From an uncultured Collinsella sp. (GTDB taxonomy: Bacteria > Actinomycetota > Coriobacteriia > Coriobacteriales > Coriobacteriaceae): a stretch of 11,118 nt of DNA. Below are positions 1 to 5,764 of the stretch, one piece after another (the first letter of the stretch is position 1; every line of letters starts with the position of its first letter). A program made the translations under genes and the position numbers. The notes below the pieces were generated by a model. The model did no database searches. It saw only the letters and a list, made by a program, of their open reading frames with translations, and was not told the DNA's origin. The DNA lies in contig CABUNJ010000039.1 in NCBI GenBank assembly GCA_902492935.1, positions 1 to 11,118 of the forward strand. Direction: 5' to 3'.

Positions 1-315
1 CCCGCTACGAACCCCGGCGGAAACCAGGGAGTGATTAAAGGAGCGACCTGCGGTTTTGCGAATCAATTTAGTCATTCCCGAAATCGCGAATCAAGGGCCT
101 GATTCGCTCAAATTGCGCACGAATCAGCCCTCGGGCGGTACGACGCGACACGCATCGACAACACTCGGACTGGATTAGTCATCGAGTGGGAGTAGTAATA
201 GAACATTTGCTCTTGTTTTTCATGCGGTTTCGTACGGTTCTGATGGCGACCGTTGGGGGCGTTTCGCAACCGCCGCACCTGCAAGCCACATGGTTTCACA
301 ATCGGGCAAAACTCA
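1..315. other. Left-edge intergenic segment, no supported gene
   Basis: No open frame here combines a ribosome binding site with recognisable protein sequence; the frames present are short and of odd composition. The segment holds a cluster of CGAATCA words: 59-65, 87-93 and 120-126 in direct orientation, and 100-106 inverted. GCGAATCA at 86-93 and TGATTCGC at 100-107 form a perfect 8-bp inverted repeat with a 6-nt loop. No T-run follows, so it does not look like a terminator. It may be an operator cluster or the remains of regulatory sequence for a gene beyond the left edge. Confidence 0.4.
58..130. repeat. Cluster of four CGAATCA words with inverted repeat
   Basis: CGAATCA occurs at 59-65, 87-93 and 120-126 on the plus strand and as TGATTCG at 100-106. 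The second and third copies form the perfect inverted repeat GCGAATCA / TGATTCGC. The third and fourth can alternatively pair as GGGCcTGATTCG / CGAATCAGCCC. Four copies in about 70 bp is well above chance for a 7-mer and suggests a protein-binding cluster. The binding protein and target gene cannot be told from the window. Confidence 0.4.
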
Positions 316-346
316 GAAGGCTCCTCGGGAAAAACGAGGAGCCTTC
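316..346 (-). terminator. Hairpin terminator after the alcohol dehydrogenase gene
   Basis: GAAGGCTCCTCG (316-327) and CGAGGAGCCTTC (335-346) are perfect 12-bp arms around a 7-nt loop. The hairpin lies about 40 bp beyond the stop codon of the minus-strand alcohol dehydrogenase. Read on the minus strand it is followed by TGAGTTTTG, only a modest T-tract. It probably ends the reductase transcript. Confidence 0.75.
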
Positions 347-384
347 CTGTTTCCTTCGGCGCGGGATCGGGACCCACTGCCGAT

Positions 385-1548
385 CTAGAGGCACTCGGTC
401 AGAATCTGGAACACCTCGCTGCGCTCCAGTTTCTTGGCGCAGCCGCCGGTGAGCACGCAGGTGTCCGCAACCTTGTGCAGCGTCTCGTCGGACGCGTCGG
501 AGCCCATCTCGGCGAAGCTCGTGGGAAGCCCCATCTCGCCGATGAACGTCTGCAGGCGGTCGATGCCCTCCAGCGCCACCGTAAGGTCGTCTCTGCCCTT
601 GGCGTCGACGCCCCACGCCTCGCGCGCCCAGCGGGCGAACTGCGCGGGCGCCTCGGGGGCCAGGTGGCGGTAGAGCGCAGGGTGGATGACCGCGAGGCCC
701 ATTCCGTGGTTGGTGTGGGTGTACGCGCCGTACTGGTGCTGGATCATGTGCGCCTGGAAGTCCGTTGACTTGCCGATCTTGAGCACGCCGTTCTCGGCCA
801 TGGCGGAGTCGTATACGAGCTCGCTTCTGGCATCGAGGTTCTGGTCGTCGTCCGCGATGAGGCGCATGTTGCGGATGACGTTACGCTGGATGGCGAGGTT
901 GATGTCGTCGGTGGCGTTGCGTCCGCGCGGGCTTCCGAAATAGCTCTCCATGCAGTGCGAGAGCGTGTCGAACGCGCCGCTCATGAACTGCGCGTGCGGT
1001 ACGGTGAGCGTGAGTGCCGGGTCGAGCGCCGCCCACATGGGCATCGCCCCCAGATAGGCACCCTTCACGTGCGTCTCCTCGTTGGTGATGACGGCGCCGT
1101 TGTTCTGCTCGGCGCCCGTGCCGGAGAGTGTCACGATGCAGCCCATGGGGATGAACGAACTCGGCATCTTGCCGTCGGCGTGCTCGAACGTCTCGATGTC
1201 CTCGTCAAGCATCGCCTGCGCGGAGACCACCTTGCAGCAGTCGAAGACCGACCCGCCTCCGACGGCGAGAATGAAGTCGACCTGCTCCTCGCGTGCGAGC
1301 GCGGCGCCTTCCTGGCACTTCTCGTAGGTCGGATTGGGCATGATGCCGCCGAAGTCCACCACGCGCTTGCTCGCGCTCGTGAGCTTGTCGACCACGTGGC
1401 CGTAGACGCCGGTTCGCTTGACCGAGCCTCCGCCGTAGGCGAGCATCACTGTCTTGCCCATGGCACCCATCTCGGCGTCGAGTGCCTGGTCCATGGCCCC
1501 CTCGCCGAAGTAGTTCCTGACCGGGTAGTCGTACGTGAATGAGTTCAT
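385..1548 (-). CDS. Iron-containing alcohol dehydrogenase, YqhD/butanol dehydrogenase type
   Basis: This 387-residue protein is a group III metal-dependent alcohol dehydrogenase. The family reduces short-chain aldehydes with NAD(P)H in the cytoplasm. GGGS at 39-42 and GGGSVFD at 97-103 form the nucleotide-binding region. SGTGAEQNN (142-150) is typical of the YqhD/BDH branch. The metal ligands are all present: D194 and H198 in FDTLSHCMES, H267, and H281 in HTNHGMG. They fall at the numbering known for E. coli YqhD, and the length matches. I chose the ATG at 1548 because AGGAGG lies 7-8 bases upstream and MNSFTYDYPVRNYFGEG is the usual N-terminus; the frame stays open upstream only as an antisense-like extension through the neighbouring gene. 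It sits 43 bp after aldo/keto reductase 1 and is probably co-transcribed with it. NADPH versus NADH preference cannot be read with certainty. Confidence 0.95.
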   Translation of the reverse strand: MNSFTYDYPVRNYFGEGAMDQALDAEMGAMGKTVMLAYGGGSVKRTGVYGHVVDKLTSASKRVVDFGGIMPNPTYEKCQEGAALAREEQVDFILAVGGGSVFDCCKVVSAQAMLDEDIETFEHADGKMPSSFIPMGCIVTLSGTGAEQNNGAVITNEETHVKGAYLGAMPMWAALDPALTLTVPHAQFMSGAFDTLSHCMESYFGSPRGRNATDDINLAIQRNVIRNMRLIADDDQNLDARSELVYDSAMAENGVLKIGKSTDFQAHMIQHQYGAYTHTNHGMGLAVIHPALYRHLAPEAPAQFARWAREAWGVDAKGRDDLTVALEGIDRLQTFIGEMGLPTSFAEMGSDASDETLHKVADTCVLTGGCAKKLERSEVFQILTECL

Positions 1549-1591
1549 GGCAATTCCTCCTAGTAAGTTATCAGTGCGGTCTGACGCTCGT

Positions 1592-2443
1592 CTACACGTT
1601 GCGCACGAGCCCGGACATCCATTCGATGGTGGCGGGGTCGTGGTGGTCGAAGAACGCGCTGTGCCCGGTGTCGAGCGCGGCGATGGCGACCATCTCGTCG
1701 TCGCCCAGCGCGAAGTCGAAGACGTCGAAGTTTTGCTCCATGCGATCGCGGTGCGTGCTCTTAGGGATGCAGACCACACCGCGCTGCAGCAGCCAGCGCA
1801 ACACGACCTGGGCGACCGTCTTGCCGTGCGCCTCGCCGATGCGAGCGAGGACCTCGTTGCGGAAGAGGTCGTTTCTGCCCTCCGCAAAGGGTGCCCAGCC
1901 CTCCATGGTCACCTCCTTGCCGGCCATGTACTCCTGCGCCTCGTGCTGCTGGAAGAACACGTTGCATTCGACTTGGTTCACGGCGGGGGCGATGCGGTTG
2001 AACGAGATGAGGTTTGCGAGGTGATCGGGGTAGAAGTTGGCTGTGCCTATGGCGCGGATAACGCCCTGCTCGTAGAGCTCCTCCATGGCGCGCCACGCGC
2101 CGAAGACGTCGCCGAACGGCTGATGGATGAGGTAGAGGTCGACGTAGTCGAGCCCCAGCCGCTTGAGCGACGCGTCGAAGCCGCGCTTGGCCCCCTCGTA
2201 GCTCACATCCGACATCCACAGCTTGGTCGTCACGAACACCTCGTCGCGCGGCAGGCCGCTCGCACGAATGGCGGCCCCGACCGCCTCTTCGTTGCCGTAG
2301 CTCGCGGCCGTGTCGAGCAGCCGGTGGCCGACCGAGAGCGCGTCCTCCACGGCGCGCTGGCATTCCGCGGCGTCCGGGATCTGGTACACGCCGAAGCCGA
2401 GCTGCGGCATCCTGACGCCGTTGTTCAAGGTGATGTAGTCCAT
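1592..2443 (-). CDS. Aldo/keto reductase 1
   Basis: A complete 283-residue NAD(P)H-dependent aldo/keto reductase of the 2,5-diketo-gluconate reductase-like group: a cytosolic TIM barrel that reduces aldehydes or ketones. The catalytic tetrad is visible: D44 in LLDTA, Y49 in SYGNEE, K74 in TTKLW and H107 in LIHQPFGD. IPKSTHRDRMEQNFDVFDF near the C-terminus is the cofactor phosphate/adenine-binding segment. The start at 2443 is supported by GAAAGGAAGG just upstream and by the usual opening MDYITLNNGVRMPQLGFG. The alcohol dehydrogenase follows 43 bp downstream. Its upstream region (2502-2538) carries the same composite motif found before aldo/keto reductase 2, suggesting shared control by the LysR regulator. 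The physiological substrate is unknown. Confidence 0.94.
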   Translation of the reverse strand: MDYITLNNGVRMPQLGFGVYQIPDAAECQRAVEDALSVGHRLLDTAASYGNEEAVGAAIRASGLPRDEVFVTTKLWMSDVSYEGAKRGFDASLKRLGLDYVDLYLIHQPFGDVFGAWRAMEELYEQGVIRAIGTANFYPDHLANLISFNRIAPAVNQVECNVFFQQHEAQEYMAGKEVTMEGWAPFAEGRNDLFRNEVLARIGEAHGKTVAQVVLRWLLQRGVVCIPKSTHRDRMEQNFDVFDFALGDDEMVAIAALDTGHSAFFDHHDPATIEWMSGLVRNV

Positions 2444-2501
2444 GGTGCCTTCCTTTCTCGCAACTTGACGTATCCACCATACGAGGGGCGCCGCGCCGGC
2501 G

Positions 2502-2538
2502 GAAGTTTCCGTTGGTGAGGGTTCTATAACGCTGGGGT
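2502..2538 (-). promoter_or_regulatory. Composite operator-like motif upstream of aldo/keto reductase 1
   Basis: On the plus strand this reads GAAGTT (2502-2507), 2 bases, CGTTGG (2510-2515), 9 bases, TATAAC (2525-2530), 2 bases, TGGGGT (2533-2538). The same words with identical internal spacing occur at 3663-3699 before aldo/keto reductase 2. The motif starts 59 bp from the ATG at 2443. I infer binding by the LysR regulator encoded at 3733-4632. Confidence 0.6.
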
Positions 2539-2548
2539 GCGCACGGGG

Positions 2549-2740
2549 TTATAACCCGCGGGTTCTAGGCGTCACCTCAAAGAGATCGGCGCCGAGCTCG
2601 TCGGCGATGGCCTGAGCTACGACAGCGGTGTGGCCCTGTGCCGAGTAGTAGGCCACGAGGACGTTGCCGTCTGCAGCGGGCACTGCGGCGGGCTCGTCCT
2701 CGACAGTCGACTGGTCCTCGGCGGCGGCTTGGTTGGTCCG
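2549..2740 (-). pseudogene. Flavodoxin relic, truncated at both ends
   Basis: Read on the minus strand, the frame from 2740 down to the TAA at 2549-2551 gives a low-complexity segment (TNQAAAEDQS...) and then VLVAYYSAQGHT, the FMN phosphate-binding loop (T/S-x-x-G-x-T) of flavodoxins. AQAIADELGADLFEVTP, the usual next helix and strand, follows. Right after this the frame runs into unrelated residues and a stop, losing roughly the last two thirds of the domain. An in-frame TAA at 2741-2743 lies directly upstream with no start codon. The Ala/Glu-rich linker before the domain resembles exported lipoprotein-type flavodoxins whose signal peptide has been lost. The relic fills the space between the two aldo/keto reductases, suggesting a flavodoxin once belonged to this operon. 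Confidence 0.75.
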
Positions 2741-2754
2741 TTATCGTCTGAGCG

Positions 2755-3603
2755 CTACTCCTGCGCGTCGAAATCGGGGCGTATGGCCAGGTAGTTCGCG
2801 AGTGCTTCCTCAGTGGCGGTGTAGTAGGTCATGGTCCCGTCGAGCTTGGCAATCTCGGCCATCTCGTCTTCGGTGAGGGAGAAGTCGAAGATGTTCGCGT
2901 TGTCGGCGATGTGGGCGGGGTTCTTGGAGCCGGGGATGATGGAGGTGCCCATCTGCACGTGCCAGCGCAGGATCACCTGGGCCGGGGTCTTGCCGTACTT
3001 CTCGGCGAGAGCGACGAAGACGGGCTCCTCCAGAAGACCTTTGTCGCCGTGGCCGAGCGGGTACCACGCCTCGATCACCGTGCCGTACGGCGCGAGGTAG
3101 GCGCGCAGGTCGCACTGGGCGTGATAGGGGTGGCACTCAACGGTCACGAGCTGCGGCTTGATGTCGGCGACCTCGATGACCTCGGCGATCTTGTCTTGCG
3201 GGAAGTTGGAGAGGCCGAGGGCGCGCACCTTGCCCGCGCGGTACGCCTCCTCCATCGTGCGCCACGCGGCCAGGTAGTCGCCTACCGGCTGGTGCAGGAT
3301 GAGCATGTCGACGTAGTCGAGCCCCAGGCGCTGGAGCGTGGCGTCCACCGCCGGCATGCCTGTGTCGTAGACGCTCGGCCAGAGCTTGGTGGAGACGAAG
3401 ATCTTGTCGCGCGCGATGCCGCTCTTGGCGATGGCACGGCCCACGGCGCGCTCGTTCATGTAGGCGTTGGCGGTGTCGATGTGCTCGTAGCCAGCCGCGA
3501 GCGCGGCGGTTGCGGCCGCCTCGGCCTCGGCCGGGGTCATGAGGAAGGTGCCCAAACCCTCGATGGGCATCTCTACGTCGTTGTTGAGCTTCAGATACTC
3601 CAT
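2755..3603 (-). CDS. Aldo/keto reductase 2
   Basis: A complete 282-residue aldo/keto reductase, related to but clearly diverged from aldo/keto reductase 1. Catalytic tetrad: D43 in HIDTANAY, Y48, K73 in STKLW and H104 in LILHQPVGD. IPGSKNPAHIADNANIFDF is the cofactor-binding segment, with G replacing the K seen in IPKS of the neighbour. This could alter preference for the NADPH phosphate. The start at 3603 follows AAGGAGGAGACC, a strong ribosome binding site. It is the first gene of the minus-strand cluster and diverges from the LysR gene, the usual arrangement for a LysR target. The composite motif at 3663-3699 lies 60 bp upstream. It likely reduces aldehydes or ketones; the substrate is unknown. 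Confidence 0.94.
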   Translation of the reverse strand: MEYLKLNNDVEMPIEGLGTFLMTPAEAEAAATAALAAGYEHIDTANAYMNERAVGRAIAKSGIARDKIFVSTKLWPSVYDTGMPAVDATLQRLGLDYVDMLILHQPVGDYLAAWRTMEEAYRAGKVRALGLSNFPQDKIAEVIEVADIKPQLVTVECHPYHAQCDLRAYLAPYGTVIEAWYPLGHGDKGLLEEPVFVALAEKYGKTPAQVILRWHVQMGTSIIPGSKNPAHIADNANIFDFSLTEDEMAEIAKLDGTMTYYTATEEALANYLAIRPDFDAQE

Positions 3604-3662
3604 GGTCTCCTCCTTAATGGTGACTTTTCGAATACAAGGCTACGGCGTTTACTGACGTGCGA

Positions 3663-3699
3663 GAAGTTCACGTTGGAATGATGGATATAACCATGGGGT
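3663..3699 (-). promoter_or_regulatory. Composite operator-like motif in the lysR/reductase divergent region
   Basis: GAAGTT (3663-3668), 2 bases, CGTTGG (3671-3676), 9 bases, TATAAC (3686-3691), 2 bases, TGGGGT (3694-3699). It matches 2502-2538 word for word and spacing for spacing. Here the right half extends to an interrupted palindrome, ATAaCCatgGGgTAT at 3687-3701, with the T-N11-A form typical of LysR-family boxes. It sits 60 bp from the reductase ATG and about 34 bp from the lysR ATG, so it could serve both target activation and autoregulation. Confidence 0.6.
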
Positions 3700-3732
3700 A
3701 TATACGGCACATAATGCGTGACAGGAGGATCG

Positions 3733-4632
3733 ATGTACAACCCACAGCTTGACACTTTCATCCGCGTGGCGGAGGCGGGCAGCTTCTCCAAGGCGGCACA
3801 AGAGTCCTTCATCACGCCCACGGCCGTCATCAAGCAGATGAACCTGCTGGAGTCGCGGCTAGGCCTTACGCTGTTCCACCGATCGCATCAGGGGCTTTCG
3901 CTTACGCGAGCAGGCAGGTCGCTGCTCGCCGATGCTCGCCATATCGTGCAGTACTCTCAAGAATCAATCGCACGCGCCCGCGTCGCCGAGCGTGGAGAGA
4001 AGCGCATCATCCGCGTGGGAGTGTCGCTCATGACGCCCAGTACGCCGCTCACGAAGCTGTGGCCGAAGGTGAAGGAACGTTGCCCTGGCATGAGCCTTCA
4101 GGTGGTCACGTTTGAAAACACACCCTCGGCGGCGCGCGGTTTGGCGAACCTCGGGCAAGACATGGATATCGTGGTGGGGATTTTCGACGATGCCTTTCTT
4201 AAAGAGCGCGGGTGCCTGGGCCTCGAGCTTTCGCGCGAGCCGCTCTGGTGCGCCGTTCCCGTCGACAGCGAACTCGCCAAACGCGACATCGTCACATTCG
4301 ACGACCTCCACAATCACAGTCTTATGCTTATACGCCGGGGCTGGAACGCCGAAATCGACCGCGTGCGCGACGAGATACTCTTGCATCATCCTCAAATCGC
4401 GCTCGTAGACTTCCCGCAATATCGGGCGGAGGTGTTCAATCGCGGCGCGAACGAGGACCTCGCGCTTGCGACGTTGCCGTTGTGGGCCAACGTCCACCCC
4501 ATGCTCAAAACCGTCCCTACCGATTGGAACTGTCTCGTGTCTTACGGACTGCTTCATTCGCTGCAGCCCGCAGACCATGTGCGGGAGTTACTCGATGCGG
4601 TGTCTGCCGTGCTCGAGGCAGAGTATCGATAG
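3733..4632 (+). CDS. LysR-family transcriptional regulator
   Basis: A full-length 299-residue LysR-type regulator. The N-terminal winged helix-turn-helix is clear: LDTFIRVAEAGSFSKAAQES followed by FITPTAVIKQMNLLESRLGLTLFHR and a wing containing GLSLTRAGRSLL (residues about 6-70). A linker helix follows, then a type 2 periplasmic-binding-like effector domain from about residue 90. ATG at 3733 is preferred over the in-frame GTG at 3718 because ACAGGAGG lies directly before it and homologues begin close to the helix. The gene is divergent from aldo/keto reductase 2 and is the natural candidate regulator of both reductases and the alcohol dehydrogenase. The inducer is unknown; an aldehyde or carbonyl compound would fit the neighbours. 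No clear terminator follows. Confidence 0.95.
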   Translation: MYNPQLDTFIRVAEAGSFSKAAQESFITPTAVIKQMNLLESRLGLTLFHRSHQGLSLTRAGRSLLADARHIVQYSQESIARARVAERGEKRIIRVGVSLMTPSTPLTKLWPKVKERCPGMSLQVVTFENTPSAARGLANLGQDMDIVVGIFDDAFLKERGCLGLELSREPLWCAVPVDSELAKRDIVTFDDLHNHSLMLIRRGWNAEIDRVRDEILLHHPQIALVDFPQYRAEVFNRGANEDLALATLPLWANVHPMLKTVPTDWNCLVSYGLLHSLQPADHVRELLDAVSAVLEAEYR

Positions 4633-4770
4633 GCAATCGCGAACAGATGCGCTTATGCCTATGGGAATAACGGGAACTGGCTTCTGAGCTCGCGTTTTGA
4701 TACCGTCGAGTACCGCCTGATGCTGTTTCGGCGTCGCCATAGAGCAAGGTCCCTTGAGCATCGGACGGCA
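4633..4770 (-). other. Residual sequence with short unassigned frame
   Basis: This interval lies downstream of lysR and of the merR relic. Bases 4750-4770 match 6609-6629, the sequence just past the intact merR stop, so homology extends beyond the coding sequence. On the minus strand an ATG at 4738-4740 opens MATPKQHQAVLDGIKTRAQK, which continues as a frame of about 50 codons into the antisense of lysR. Only a weak purine stretch (AAGGGA) precedes the ATG. The opening looks protein-like but I cannot assign it. It may be the 5' stump of another gene that was once downstream of the lost merR copy. Confidence 0.3.
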
Positions 4771-4906
4771 TTATTGAGCGTGGGCGTTACGTAGGTATCT
4801 TTGATCTCTTCCGGCAAATCGTCGGGGATCAGCGCCTTCAGTCTATTCTCGTTGCCATCCTGAATCGCCTGGTCGTAGTACCAGCATTTGAACCTCTGGT
4901 GCTCAT
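4771..4906 (-). pseudogene. Truncated, frameshifted merR relic
   Basis: The minus strand encodes FKCWYYDQAIQDGNENRLK followed by ALIPDDLPEEIKDTY. This parallels FKCWYYGQLNQGNSEAELK, then ALIPDGLPEGIKEAY, in the intact MerR protein at 6630-7070 (its residues 107-136). Near 4788 one base is missing relative to the intact gene; correcting it restores N-A-H-A-Q-stop, the equivalent of N-A-H-A-R-stop. The DNA-binding domain and most of the dimerisation helix are absent. Nucleotide similarity also covers 21 identical bases past the stop. The 5' break falls at about 4903-4907, exactly where the yjdF-type gene ends, so one deletion probably truncated both. Confidence 0.85.
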
Positions 4907-4912
4907 CGCCGA

Positions 4913-5173
4913 CTACTTAAGTGCTTTCGCCGCCTCGCGGGCGCGCCGCTTGGGGTTCTTCGCGGGCTTGCTTGCCTCAGCCGGCTTGCCACCGAAGAAC
5001 GAGAGCTTCTCCCATTTGCCGACAACGAATTGCAGAATCTCCTCATCGGACGGCTCCGCGCCGAAGACGATGCGGGCGACGCCGTACCTTCCGCCCCCGA
5101 CATGCTCCGCCAGCCCGACCCAGAATTGGCCGTCCTGATATACGGTCAGGGTGGACGACACGCTGATCTGCAT
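4913..5173 (-). CDS. yjdF: YjdF-family (DUF2992) protein, shortened at the C-terminus
   Basis: This 86-residue protein carries the conserved core of the YjdF/DUF2992 family: LTVYQDGQFWVGLAEH (about 9-24) and ARIVFGAEPSDEEILQFV (about 33-50), then a basic tail ending NPKRRAREAAKALK. The family occurs mainly in Firmicutes and allied bacteria. In Bacillus it is linked to the yjdF riboswitch, which senses azaaromatic compounds; the protein's biochemical role is not established. Full-length members as I know them are about 130-160 residues, with a Lys/Glu-rich helical tail. Here the frame stops after ALK, directly at the edge of the merR relic, so the tail was probably lost by deletion. The start at 5173 is supported by AAAGGAGGAACC. 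Whether the shortened protein is functional is uncertain. Confidence 0.8.
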   Translation of the reverse strand: MQISVSSTLTVYQDGQFWVGLAEHVGGGRYGVARIVFGAEPSDEEILQFVVGKWEKLSFFGGKPAEASKPAKNPKRRAREAAKALK

Positions 5174-5381
5174 GGCTGGTTCCTCCTTTATGTAGACGAC
5201 CATGCAGAGAAGGGACAACCAAGGAGGCAGGTTACTGATGCGGACTCCCGCACGCCCACGACTACCCGATGTAGACTGTGTTTTCATCTCTGGTGCCCGC
5301 ATTGTAGAACGCGCGGACGCGCCCTTCATCGCTGCCGACATGACGTGGCTGGGGCTTACCCCTCCGACGCGTCTTTGCGCA
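5174..5381. other. Leader region of the yjdF-type gene, with a possible small plus-strand ORF
   Basis: About 200 bases of potential 5' leader for the minus-strand yjdF-type gene. I searched by eye for a yjdF-type riboswitch but cannot establish one; the only simple structure I see is a GGGG/CCCC tetraloop hairpin at 5351-5362. On the plus strand a frame opens at ATG 5238 behind AAGGAGG (5221-5227) and runs to TAA 5439-5441, giving 67 residues. Its last 19 or so codons are the two arms of the perfect inverted repeat at 5382-5440. It ends 28 bases before a strong terminator, so a real small gene is possible but unproven. Confidence 0.3.
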
Positions 5382-5440
5382 TATTCCCACTCGGTTTCGA
5401 AACTTCAAAAAAATTCAAGTTTCGAAACCGAGTGGGAATA
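5382..5440. repeat. Perfect 24-bp inverted repeat with 11-nt loop
   Basis: Arms 5382-5405 and 5417-5440 are exact reverse complements. The loop at 5406-5416 is AT-rich (CAAAAAAATTC). Each arm contains the 10-bp palindrome GTTTCGAAAC. No T-run follows on the plus strand. On the minus strand the loop, not the flank, carries the T-run, so it is not a standard terminator. The perfection of the arms suggests a recently mobile or selected element, such as a REP-like palindrome or a recombination site. It lies at the boundary between the yjdF leader and the AT-richer insert. Confidence 0.85.
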
Positions 5441-5469
5441 ATTCCGTTTAAAAGAGCATTAGTTGTTAA

Positions 5470-5506
5470 AAGTGCCCTGTGGTATCACGGGGCACTTCTC
5501 TTTTTT
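5470..5506 (+). terminator. Strong Rho-independent terminator
   Basis: AAGTGCCCTGTG (5470-5481) pairs with CACGGGGCACTT (5486-5497) around a GTAT loop, with one T-G wobble, and is followed by CTCTTTTTT. Stem strength and U-tract are textbook for plus-strand termination. No confident plus-strand gene lies directly upstream; the only candidate is the 67-codon frame ending at 5441, or an unannotated small RNA. Confidence 0.85.
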
Positions 5507-5534
5507 GTATCGTATCGGTTTTCTGCAGCAAGTC

Positions 5535-5565
5535 GTCTGAGCTCATGGTTGCTGTGAGCTCAGAC
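5535..5565. repeat. 11-bp perfect inverted repeat
   Basis: GTCTGAGCTCA (5535-5545) and TGAGCTCAGAC (5555-5565) flank a 9-nt loop. It follows the terminator at 5470-5506 and has no T-run, so it is probably not a terminator itself. It may be an operator or the edge of an inserted element preceding the AT-richer segment. Confidence 0.55.
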
Positions 5566-5764
5566 AACGCTGGATATCGGGGCATCAATTTTTCAGGGGT
5601 GTCCCTTTATGAGCAATTATTCGCGTAGCTAGCCTTGATATTAAGTTTAAATTCAGCAAAGATTACATTGACGTTCGGTACCCATTTAATAACCAGTTGA
5701 GCTTCTTGGTACCCATAGGGGCATTTGACCTGGTGCTTTCGTTATTCTTACCGAAGCAGTTCCG
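5566..5764 (+). other. AT-richer leader segment with a startless open frame
   Basis: This stretch is clearly AT-richer than its surroundings and precedes the VOC gene. A frame open from 5613 to the TAA at 5787-5789 reads VASLDIKFKFSKDYIDVRYP and then a hydrophobic stretch rich in L, F and V, which looks protein-like. It has no ATG. The nearest one (5609, behind CAGGGG) is in another frame and hits a stop after seven codons. It may be a frameshifted small gene. GGTACCCAT occurs twice (5677-5685 and 5708-5716). I cannot assign a function. Confidence 0.3.

Noticed and set aside
1549..1887. N-terminal extension of the alcohol dehydrogenase frame to a 500-residue protein
   Set aside because: The extension is Arg/Ser/Thr-rich antisense-like sequence overlapping aldo/keto reductase 1; a strong ribosome binding site and the family's usual N-terminus fix the start at 1548.
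1535..2518. Long plus-strand open frame opposite aldo/keto reductase 1
   Set aside because: It is a shadow of the GC-rich reductase gene, with no ribosome binding site and compositionally biased sequence.
2911..3681. Long plus-strand open frame opposite aldo/keto reductase 2
   Set aside because: Shadow frame in GC-rich sequence; the minus-strand gene has a full catalytic tetrad and a strong ribosome binding site.
5382..5440. The 24-bp palindrome as a CRISPR repeat or Rho-independent terminator
   Set aside because: There is only one unit with no spacers, and no T-run follows the stem on either strand.
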